A DNA stretch of 52,152 nt from Armatimonadetes bacterium 55-13 (GTDB lineage Bacteria > Armatimonadota > Fimbriimonadia > Fimbriimonadales > Fimbriimonadaceae). The position numbers were made by a program, and so were the translations under genes. Shown here one piece after another: positions 1-6,584 of the stretch (positions within the stretch are counted from its first letter, which is position 1; every line of letters begins with the position of its first letter). Under the pieces are notes generated by a model, which made no database searches, was not told where the DNA came from, and was given only the letters and a program-made list of their open reading frames with translations. The DNA lies in the NCBI GenBank assembly GCA_001898035.1, contig MKRX01000006.1:893369-945520 (forward strand). The letters are read 5' to 3'.

Positions 1-1475
1 TTGGCCACATCACCGCCGATCAAGTAACGGCTGCCGTCAAAGAACAAGCGTTGGCGCTTGAAGAAGGCGGTGTAGACGGATTTATCCTCGAGACCTACAT
101 CGACATGGATGAGTTGATCATCGCGGTCGAGGCGATCCACGAAGTCAGTCAGCTCCCCATCATCGTCAGCAAGGCGTACATCGAAGATGGCGAAATGCTG
201 GCCGAGGGCCTTCCTGTCCGCTGCACGTCTCAAATGAATGACCTCGGCGTAGTGGCGGTGGGCGCGAACTGCATCGTAGGTCCCCAACGCATGCTGGACC
301 TCGTCCGCATGATTGCCGAGACGACGGATCTCCCCATCCTCGCCTTCCCAACCCCGGGCATGCCGCAGTTGGTGAAGGGGCAAGTCACCTATGACACCCA
401 GCCGGAGTACTTCGCCAAAGCGGCGCTTCGCTTAGTGGAAGAGGGGGCAAAGATCATCGGCGGCTGTTGTGGTACCACGCCCGCTCACATTAGGGCGTTA
501 AGAACTCTTGTGAGTGCCAAAGGCGTTAAAGCCAAGGCCCGAACGTCTGTCAGCACGACCGCTAAAGAAAAAGCTCCCCTCCCCAACTCCGAACCCAGCG
601 AACTCGCACAGAAACTTGGTCACAAGTTTGTGGTTGCTGTTGAGATGGACGTACCTCGGGGCCTGAAGATCGACAAACTGCTGAGTGCGTGCAAGTCACT
701 CAAGATCTCCGGCGCAGACGTGATCAACATTTCTGATGGTGCTCGAGCACGCCTTCGCATGAATCCGTCCTCGGTCGCGTCGCTCATTCAAAGCAAGGTG
801 GGAATTGAAGCCACTATGCACTTCTCCTGTCGCGACCGCAATCTCCTGGCGATCCAGGCCGATCTTTTGGGATGCCACGCTATCGGTGTGCGAAACATTC
901 TTGCCGTAACCGGAGACCCGGCGAATATTGGCGATTACCCCAGCGCCACCAGCGTCTTTGATATCGATGCCATCGGTCTAGTGAGAATCCTCTCGCGCTT
1001 CAATGAGGGTATCGACTTGGCGGGCTACAGCGTCGGCGTCAAATGCGCCTTCACCATCGCTTGTGCCTACAACCCCTTGGCCATGGATACGGAGCTTGAG
1101 CTTGACCGACTGAAGCGCAAGGTGGACGCCGGGGCGCATGTCGTTTACACGCAACCGGTGTTCGATGCGAAGATCGCCGAACAAGCCGCCGAGACCTGCT
1201 TTGGCTTGGGAGTGCCCGTCTTTGTTGGAGTCCTTCCGCTCAAGAGCCAACGTCACGCCGAGTTCATGCATAACGAGGTCCCGGGAGTCGAAATACCCGA
1301 TTGGCTTCGCCAACGAATGGCTGATGCGGAAGACGATGAATCGGCTCTCGCCGTCGGAATCGAAGAGGCCCAGCGTCTCTCTCAAGCCATTCGAAAGTGT
1401 GCCCAGGGACTGTATCTTATGCCGCCGTTTGGGAGTCCGCAGATTGCTCAGCAGGTCATGGAGGCCGTTCTCTAG
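1..1475 (+). CDS. Bifunctional homocysteine S-methyltransferase / methylenetetrahydrofolate reductase, 5'-truncated
   Basis: The reading frame is open from position 3, so the start lies outside the window; an internal TTG at 51 is not the start. The N-terminal part is the end of a homocysteine S-methyltransferase barrel, with the zinc-binding GGCCG motif encoded near 460-475 and an upstream NCIVGP segment holding another candidate zinc Cys. After a linker (about 510-620), the second half matches the MTHFR barrel, with EMDVPRG at its start and an AVTGDP motif in the middle. The arrangement is that of the YitJ-type fusions, which reduce methylene-THF and methylate homocysteine to make methionine. 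The family is clear; whether the methyltransferase uses methyl-THF or S-methylmethionine cannot be told from this fragment. The next gene starts 47 bases downstream. Confidence 0.9.
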   Translation, partial: GHITADQVTAAVKEQALALEEGGVDGFILETYIDMDELIIAVEAIHEVSQLPIIVSKAYIEDGEMLAEGLPVRCTSQMNDLGVVAVGANCIVGPQRMLDLVRMIAETTDLPILAFPTPGMPQLVKGQVTYDTQPEYFAKAALRLVEEGAKIIGGCCGTTPAHIRALRTLVSAKGVKAKARTSVSTTAKEKAPLPNSEPSELAQKLGHKFVVAVEMDVPRGLKIDKLLSACKSLKISGADVINISDGARARLRMNPSSVASLIQSKVGIEATMHFSCRDRNLLAIQADLLGCHAIGVRNILAVTGDPANIGDYPSATSVFDIDAIGLVRILSRFNEGIDLAGYSVGVKCAFTIACAYNPLAMDTELELDRLKRKVDAGAHVVYTQPVFDAKIAEQAAETCFGLGVPVFVGVLPLKSQRHAEFMHNEVPGVEIPDWLRQRMADAEDDESALAVGIEEAQRLSQAIRKCAQGLYLMPPFGSPQIAQQVMEAVL

Positions 1476-1522
1476 GACCGGGAACGTCTCCCGTTGAGCG
1501 AAGGTTGAAACAGGTGTAGACC

Positions 1523-2347
1523 ATGACTCCAGAGCGCCAAATATCCCGCAGACGGTTCTTGAAATCTGCGGGACTTGGCGCGGTCGGCGCTATAGGGACC
1601 TTCGCCTACGGCGACCTCACTAGCAGCAAGGTGCGCCTTGAACAAAAGGAACTGAAGCTTCCCAGATGGGACGCTGACGGGTTCAAGGTCGCGGTGATCA
1701 CTGACCTTCACTTGGATTACCCCGAAGCCGTCCTCAGGACTCAGTGGGCCATCTCCCAACTCGCCGCGCTCCAGCCTGACGTCTTTGTGATCGTGGGGGA
1801 TTTTCTTACTTCCGCTGCTCCCCAGAATCTCGAAAACGTGCGCACCGCACTCCGATACTTGGATCAAGTGAAGTGCCCCGTCTTCGCCACTCTCGGAAAC
1901 CACGACTATTGGGTCGGATACTTCGACTTGGTCACGCAAGCTATCACCAGCGCCAATCTACGTCTCCTGCGAAACGAAGTGGTCGACTTGAATGGCGTGG
2001 CTATCGCCGGTATCGACGATGACATCGCCTATAAAGCGCGCCCTGAACTCATCGCGGAGGCCAAGAAACCTAAATCCACCATCGCCCTCTTTCATGAGCC
2101 AGACAGCGTCAAGGACGTGAGTACGGACCTCAGTCTTCAGATCAGCGGTCATAGTCACGGGGGCCAAATCTGTATGCCGGGAGGTATCTCCGTTCACACT
2201 CCTCGAGGCGCCAAGAAATACATCGCGGGGTTCTATCCAGATGCCAAGGTTCCGCTCTACGTCTCGCGCGGAGTCGGTACTACCGGCCCCAATTGGCGCC
2301 TCTTTTGCCCTCCGGAGGCAACTCTCCTGACCCTCCGCGGGTCATAA
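1523..2347 (+). CDS. Metallophosphoesterase, Tat-exported, YkuE/YaeI-like
   Basis: This 274-residue protein opens with a twin-arginine signal (SRRRFLKSAG, about residues 8-17) and a hydrophobic stretch, so it is probably exported folded. The calcineurin-like phosphoesterase motifs are complete and in order: DLHLD, GDF, GNHDYW, FHEPD and GHSHGGQ. These supply the two metal sites and the catalytic His of GNHD. YkuE/YaeI relatives act on phosphoester substrates at the membrane; some, such as LpxG and YaeI, act on UDP-linked or lipid substrates, but the substrate here is not evident. It sits 7 bases upstream of a second member of the same family and is probably co-transcribed with it. ATG at 1523 is chosen because it directly precedes the Tat signal. 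Confidence 0.88.
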   Translation: MTPERQISRRRFLKSAGLGAVGAIGTFAYGDLTSSKVRLEQKELKLPRWDADGFKVAVITDLHLDYPEAVLRTQWAISQLAALQPDVFVIVGDFLTSAAPQNLENVRTALRYLDQVKCPVFATLGNHDYWVGYFDLVTQAITSANLRLLRNEVVDLNGVAIAGIDDDIAYKARPELIAEAKKPKSTIALFHEPDSVKDVSTDLSLQISGHSHGGQICMPGGISVHTPRGAKKYIAGFYPDAKVPLYVSRGVGTTGPNWRLFCPPEATLLTLRGS

Positions 2348-2354
2348 CAAGGAT

Positions 2355-3161
2355 ATGAAGTTAAGGAACTGGGCATTTTTGCTCGCGGGAGCTGGCGCCG
2401 CCATGTTGACATATGGCGTCCTCTACGAATCAAACCACCTGGTTCTGGAGCGTCGTCGCCTGAAGCTGCCCGGTTGGAAAAAGTCTCTCGATGGCTTCAC
2501 GATCGCCTTGGTCACAGACCTCCACCTCAAAGATCACTACTCCATCGAATTGGCCAAACAAGCTATCGCCATGGCCTTGGATCAAGAGCCCGACATGGTC
2601 GTCTTAGGGGGTGATCTGGTTGCCTATTGGCAAGAAGGCAGCGAAGACATGCTTGCCGAGGTTCTTGAGCCCTTGCTCCTGATGAACGGAAACGTCGTCG
2701 CGATTCCTGGAAATCGTGAGTATTGGTGTGGCGTTGCCGAGCGAATGCGTCCCGTAATGGATGCGCTCAATATCCGATTCCTTCGCAACGAGTCCTGGCG
2801 ACATGCCGGAATTGAATGGATCGGGATCGACTCTGCCAATGCGGGGATGTCCGACCCTTATGAAGCCGTTAGGGGGACCGAAGAGGGCCCGGCCATCGTT
2901 CTCTGGCACGAGCCAGACATGGTGGATTCACTCCCCTTCAGCGCCGACCTCATGCTCAGCGGCCACAGCCACGGCGGACAGTTCCGTTTTCCTGGCGGAT
3001 TTACTCCCATGCACTCCAAGAACGGTCGCAAGTACGTTTCGGGATTCTTTGAGGAGACGCCGGTTCCACTTTATGTGTCTAGGGGTATCGGCACCACTGG
3101 CCCCCCCAGCCGCTTTCTCTGCCCCCCGGAAGTCTCCCTCCTGACCCTTGAGTCCGCCTAA
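2355..3161 (+). CDS. Metallophosphoesterase paralogue with altered GNHD motif
   Basis: This 268-residue protein resembles the preceding gene along its whole length. It begins with an uncleaved-looking hydrophobic anchor (residues 5-24) instead of a Tat signal. It has DLHLK, GGDLV, WHEPD and GHSHGGQ, so the metal ligands appear intact. The third motif, normally GNHD or GNHE, reads GNREYW. The Asn ligand is kept, but the His that usually protonates the leaving group is replaced by Arg. It may therefore be a slower enzyme, use another proton donor, or have become non-catalytic. The product is probably anchored to the outer face of the inner membrane. It ends 32 bases before the tRNA-Arg gene. 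Confidence 0.87.
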   Translation: MKLRNWAFLLAGAGAAMLTYGVLYESNHLVLERRRLKLPGWKKSLDGFTIALVTDLHLKDHYSIELAKQAIAMALDQEPDMVVLGGDLVAYWQEGSEDMLAEVLEPLLLMNGNVVAIPGNREYWCGVAERMRPVMDALNIRFLRNESWRHAGIEWIGIDSANAGMSDPYEAVRGTEEGPAIVLWHEPDMVDSLPFSADLMLSGHSHGGQFRFPGGFTPMHSKNGRKYVSGFFEETPVPLYVSRGIGTTGPPSRFLCPPEVSLLTLESA

Positions 3162-3178
3162 GGCCATCTTGTGCCGAA

Positions 3179-3184
3179 TATAAT
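3179..3184 (+). promoter_or_regulatory. -10 element of the tRNA-Arg gene
   Basis: A perfect TATAAT lies 9 bases before the 5' end of the tRNA. No convincing -35 is seen 16-18 bases upstream. Confidence 0.5.
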
Positions 3185-3193
3185 AGAGATCAC

Positions 3194-3269
<76 letters not shown>

Positions 3270-3319
3270 CTTCTTCTCTTGTACGTTTTCAAGCGGATTC
3301 CACCAGACCATTCCGGGCC

Positions 3320-3712
3320 ACCTCCGGAACGTTTTGCACGGGCGGTGATGGCTCTTCCTGCACGGCGGGAAGCAGTTGCACCAGTGGTGCTGGCTGTACG
3401 AGCGGAAAGACATGCACCTTGTCTTCCACGGGGGTTTGTACGTCGGGCGAAAACTATACGAAGGGGTCAGACTTGTACCAACATTGTCGCGGGATCTCTG
3501 TGCACCACCGGGCAATGCACGTCAGGGGCAACCTGTACGTCGGGTACCAACTGTAGCTCGAAGAGTGGCCGCACTGCTTGTGACCCTCGTTTAACGCCGG
3601 TTGATCCCCCACCTGTCGATCCCAGCGGAACGAGTCAATCCCCGTCAATGCTTGAGCGTCTGTCACAGTTGTCGACATTGATCTTCGCTTGGCAGAAGAA
3701 CCCCATTTGGCT
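3320..3712 (+). pseudogene. Frameshifted remnant of a Cys-Thr repeat lipoprotein gene
   Basis: Two reading frames encode pieces that align with the middle and 3' end of the intact gene at 3915. From 3320 to 3466, one frame gives CT-G repeats including CTGGDGSSCTAGS, matching the intact gene's CTGGDGSSCTAGS. After 3467 the match continues in another frame (from CAG at 3468), through TCTNIV-GSLCTTGQCTS and CSSKSG-TACT-like residues, into a related Pro-rich tail and an ending similar to the intact C-terminus (LERLSQLSTLIF versus LNRLAHLSTAIF). A single base separates the two frames where three would be expected. No start codon, signal peptide or first half is present. It is best read as a truncated, frameshifted tandem duplicate next to tRNA-Arg. 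A programmed frameshift is unlikely, since the 5' half is missing. Confidence 0.75.
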
Positions 3713-3812
3713 CATGTTGACAAAAGTGATGATCGATCATAGGTTTGCTAGATACTTAGAGCAAAGTTAAGCGCTTTAGTGACCTAAGAGACTAAATAAC
3801 GCATTACTTTTA

Positions 3813-3838
3813 TGTTTCATTTCCTTGTATGTGAAACA
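3813..3838. repeat. Inverted repeat overlapping the -35 region of the Cys-Thr repeat gene
   Basis: TGTTTCA (3813-3819) and TGAAACA (3832-3838) are perfect 7-base inverted arms with a 12-base spacer. The spacer and right arm cover the -35 hexamer at 3825-3830, a typical position for a repressor operator. No known regulator is identified in the window. Confidence 0.45.
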
Positions 3839-3853
3839 GAGTTGCCATATAGT
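3825..3853 (+). promoter_or_regulatory. Sigma-70-type promoter of the Cys-Thr repeat operon
   Basis: TTGTAT (3825-3830) and TATAGT (3848-3853) are separated by exactly 17 bases. Transcription would start near 3860 and leave a leader of about 55 bases before the ATG at 3915. This position rules out the in-frame TTG at 3825 as the translation start. Confidence 0.6.
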
Positions 3854-3914
3854 AGGGTTGTCGCCCGGGGACCTTACTGCTCGGGCTTCAAATATTTGGT
3901 GGAGGGAATTCCGT

Positions 3915-4769
3915 ATGAAGCGGATGCTCTTTTGTCTGACATCGCTTGTTCTAACGGCGTGTTCATTTGCCGGGACGACTAGCCAAGACCTACCTGTTCA
4001 GCGCCACATCGCTCACCTGTCCTCAGCGGGCATGGCTGAGGGCGTATCCAACGTCGTTGATTCGTGGAACGACATCGTCTATGCGGAGATCGAGGCCCCG
4101 CCTGTCGTTCACAGTTCGACCGGAAGCGATTGCACATCCGTGATCAACTGTACAAACCAAACTAATTGCACCAACAGCGCTTGCACGGACGGCGCTTGCA
4201 CTTCTGATTCTAACTGTACTGCTGGTAATTACTGCACGAACGGCGGTCAGTGCACCACGGGTATCTACTGCACCGGCGGAGATGGGTCTTCCTGTACGGC
4301 AGGCAGCAAGTGTACTAATGGCGATGCCTGTACGCTTGGCACGGCATGCACAAGCGGAACATCCAACGTGTGTACGGCAGGTCAAAAGTGTACAGGTGGA
4401 ACGGACTCAGGCTGCACCTCGGGCACAAACTGCACCGCATCCAACGGTGGCGGTCCAGGCTGTACGAAAGACAAAGTCTGCACGAGCGGCGCGTGTACGA
4501 GCGGCGACCAGTGCACGACCGGCACTTATTGCACCAAGGGAGGACAAACCTGTACGAACATCGTTGTGGGTTCTCTCTGTACAACGGGGCAGTGTACGTC
4601 CAATACCGCCTGTACGTCGGGAGACAACTGTAGTTCAAAGAGCGGCACGACGGCGTGTACTCGGCGGCCAACCCCCGCTGAACCGGCTCCAGACCCAGGG
4701 GTGCCGGCAGGAACGTTCGCAAGTCTGCTCAATCGACTTGCCCATCTCTCAACCGCTATCTTTGGGTAG
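3915..4769 (+). CDS. Lipoprotein with about 28 Cys-Thr hexapeptide-like repeats, function unknown
   Basis: Start chosen at ATG 3915, preceded by GGAGGGAA (3901-3908) and located downstream of the promoter; an in-frame TTG at 3825 is inside that promoter. The 284-residue product has a lipoprotein signal ending in LTAC, with lipidated Cys16. After a linker comes a Cys-rich region (about residues 73-248) with 28 cysteines, 27 of them followed by Thr. The commonest spacing is 6 residues, in the pattern C-T-x-G-x-x. A Pro-rich stretch and a short helical tail (LLNRLAHLSTAIF) follow. No family is recognised. The regularity suggests a small disulphide-stabilised solenoid displayed on the periplasmic or outer surface. 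It is first in a probable operon with the next three genes (48-base gap, then overlaps), and a decayed copy lies just upstream. Confidence 0.75.
   Translation: MKRMLFCLTSLVLTACSFAGTTSQDLPVQRHIAHLSSAGMAEGVSNVVDSWNDIVYAEIEAPPVVHSSTGSDCTSVINCTNQTNCTNSACTDGACTSDSNCTAGNYCTNGGQCTTGIYCTGGDGSSCTAGSKCTNGDACTLGTACTSGTSNVCTAGQKCTGGTDSGCTSGTNCTASNGGGPGCTKDKVCTSGACTSGDQCTTGTYCTKGGQTCTNIVVGSLCTTGQCTSNTACTSGDNCSSKSGTTACTRRPTPAEPAPDPGVPAGTFASLLNRLAHLSTAIFG
4131..4658 (+). repeat. Degenerate tandem repeat encoding Cys-Thr-x-Gly units
   Basis: Of the 27 Cys-to-Cys intervals, 16 are 6 residues, 4 are 5, and the rest are 7 to 10. Cys codons alternate between TGC and TGT and Thr between ACG, ACC, ACA and ACT. 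The repeat is therefore kept at protein level rather than being a recent DNA-level expansion. Confidence 0.85.
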
Positions 4770-4780
4770 CCATCTCCTTG

Positions 4781-4801
4781 CCCTGCCAGCCATTGGCAGG
4801 G
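4781..4801. repeat. Perfect 8-bp hairpin between the Cys-Thr repeat gene and the next gene
   Basis: CCCTGCCA (4781-4788) pairs with TGGCAGGG (4794-4801) around a 5-base loop. There is no T tract after it, so it is not a typical intrinsic terminator. It lies just before the GTG start at 4818 and could tune read-through, mRNA stability or translation of the downstream genes. Confidence 0.5.
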
Positions 4802-4817
4802 CAACCGTGAGGATCTC

Positions 4818-6584
4818 GTGTTAGCAACGTTAGTTTTGCCTTTCATCTTGTTCGCCCCATTGGAGACTAAGGATCGCCCTCTTCGGAACGATTCCACGGT
4901 GAGTTTTCCGGTTGGCATCTATACGTTCGAAGAAATCGCGAGACGGCTGAGCACATCTGAATTCACGATCACTTCGGGGGTTCCACTCAAGCTCCGTGCC
5001 GCGCTTGTTTCTCTACGAGACCGGCCGCGTTCAGAAGCGATCGAACTCCTTGAGAAATCGTTGGATGTCAAAGTAAAGCCCCAATCTGACCATGGGGGGG
5101 TCTTAACGCCAGATGACACGACTGCCGCAAGGGAGAAGCAGTGGAGAGCGGGCGTTAATGGACAGCTCATCGCAAGGTTTCAAAAGCTTTCTCGAAGCGT
5201 TTATGAGAATCTGGTCCAATATCAGTCGCTCAACCAAGAAGACCTTCGGCAAGCGGTTACTCTCACTGGGTCCGAATTGGATGAGGCAAATGAGGAGCTG
5301 AGTATCGCTCTGAATCCTTCCCAGAGCCTAATGGATCGACGGGATCGACTCGTGGCTCAATCGATTGCGGCGCAGGCCATGGACGACAAGCGGTCCTCCG
5401 CTGCCCTGCATCTCTTGAACGCATACTTGGCGAACAGCCCCAAACTGCTGGCCAGTTTTACACTGGGTCCCCAGATCGTGACGCTCAGTCCGCGCGATAG
5501 AGAACTCTTGCTCAAGGCCTTCAGCGATGGCTATCCACTCGACCAAAGCGATGGCAAACAAATCGTATCGGTGTGGAATGCGGCTCGCGAACCAGACCGA
5601 ATTCAATTCTCGCTGGATCTGATTTTCGGGCATTCCAATGGACTCACGTATCCTCTCGGCCCATCGCTCACCACGACTATCCCCTCGATCGTCACGAAGA
5701 GAAATCAATCTCTTGCCGCCCAACTCCTGGGGCCTGAATCGCAGAGGTGGGGACTTCGACTGGGAGAAGAAGCCAAGTCCTTCTTTGAAAGTGCGAAGCG
5801 AGATACGGAATCAGCTTTGCGGTCCGAGAGTCTCGCTACGGAAGTGAAACTTGAGCCTACGAAATCTGCCACGACCTACTCCGAATTAGTCGAGGCCTGG
5901 GCGAGGGAGACGAAGGCTGATGTGGTGATGGAACTGCAGCCTCTAGCCGACAGGCTCCGAGGACCCGTCCAGGGCATCTTCTATCTCACAAAACTCCCTT
6001 GGATCGAGGACTCAATGAGCTTGTCCTACAGCGGCGAAGTTTTGATGGTAAAGAATCTTCTTTCCTTCTATGACCGCCAGTACAAGTATCCGACTGCACC
6101 GCTCTTCTCCCTCTATCGAGGACTGACAGGCCCCCGGGGAAAGAAGGCAGATCAGATTCCAACGTGGCAAGAGCTCTCCCGGTATTTCGCAAACTCGGAC
6201 GGTGGGGCTTGGCTCGCCTACGGTACGCCCAGAATCGACAACTACCGCGGTATGAACCCGGCTCCGATCGAGACAGCGGCCCTGACGTTTCAGGTTCTCA
6301 GATACACCTCTTCGGCTAAGGCCATTCCCTCTCGACCGGGAAGCGTAGTTCGGATAGACCTCGGCGGAGTGTCATCCGGAGCACTGCGAAGTGCCGTCGC
6401 CGCCGCCCAACACTTGGCGTACGATCCCCAGCTATTTGATCCTCGTTTGGCTAATTTTTTGACCCGGCAAAGCTTGTTACTGTCCCGAAATGGCGATGGA
6501 ATCTGCACCGCTGTTATCGAGCGGAACGACGCCCAAGATCCTTACCTCACCTGCGCGCAAAGGCTGGAGTTTAGATCGGAATGA
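4818..6584 (+). CDS. Exported protein of unknown function with possible STN-like segments
   Basis: A 588-residue protein starting at GTG 4818, with a GTGAGGA stretch just upstream as the possible ribosome site. The first 14 or so residues form a short hydrophobic signal, so the protein is probably periplasmic. I recognise no family with confidence. Residues about 28-90 and about 345-410 each resemble the secretin/TonB short N-terminal (STN) pattern: a predicted strand, an amphipathic helix (YTFEEIARRL; TYSELVEAWA), then a strand with a plural-helix tail. The centre is helical and charged. Its stop overlaps the next gene's start as ATGA (6581-6584), so translation is probably coupled to the membrane protein downstream. 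The role inferred from position is a periplasmic partner of the two large membrane proteins. Confidence 0.7.
   Translation: MLATLVLPFILFAPLETKDRPLRNDSTVSFPVGIYTFEEIARRLSTSEFTITSGVPLKLRAALVSLRDRPRSEAIELLEKSLDVKVKPQSDHGGVLTPDDTTAAREKQWRAGVNGQLIARFQKLSRSVYENLVQYQSLNQEDLRQAVTLTGSELDEANEELSIALNPSQSLMDRRDRLVAQSIAAQAMDDKRSSAALHLLNAYLANSPKLLASFTLGPQIVTLSPRDRELLLKAFSDGYPLDQSDGKQIVSVWNAAREPDRIQFSLDLIFGHSNGLTYPLGPSLTTTIPSIVTKRNQSLAAQLLGPESQRWGLRLGEEAKSFFESAKRDTESALRSESLATEVKLEPTKSATTYSELVEAWARETKADVVMELQPLADRLRGPVQGIFYLTKLPWIEDSMSLSYSGEVLMVKNLLSFYDRQYKYPTAPLFSLYRGLTGPRGKKADQIPTWQELSRYFANSDGGAWLAYGTPRIDNYRGMNPAPIETAALTFQVLRYTSSAKAIPSRPGSVVRIDLGGVSSGALRSAVAAAQHLAYDPQLFDPRLANFLTRQSLLLSRNGDGICTAVIERNDAQDPYLTCAQRLEFRSE

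Noticed and set aside
3270-3830. Integrative element next to tRNA-Arg
   Set aside because: There is no integrase and no repeat of the tRNA 3' end in the window; only a decayed gene copy is seen.
3825-3914. Upstream extension of the Cys-Thr repeat protein to an in-frame TTG at 3825
   Set aside because: That TTG lies inside the -35 hexamer of the promoter, and the extension would bury the lipoprotein signal 30 residues inside the protein.
4131-4658. Possible CRISPR-like or DNA-level tandem array
   Set aside because: Unit length varies (mostly 18 nt, but 15-30) and the sequence is not conserved at DNA level; the repeat is a protein repeat. No CRISPR array is present in the window.
4131-4722. 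Minus-strand Arg/Cys/Ser-rich frames opposite the Cys-Thr repeats
   Set aside because: Their periodicity is a by-product of the repeated TGYACN codons on the plus strand.
4781-4801. Intrinsic terminator after the Cys-Thr repeat gene
   Set aside because: The hairpin is good, but no T run follows and the next gene begins 17 bases later, so I list it only as a hairpin.
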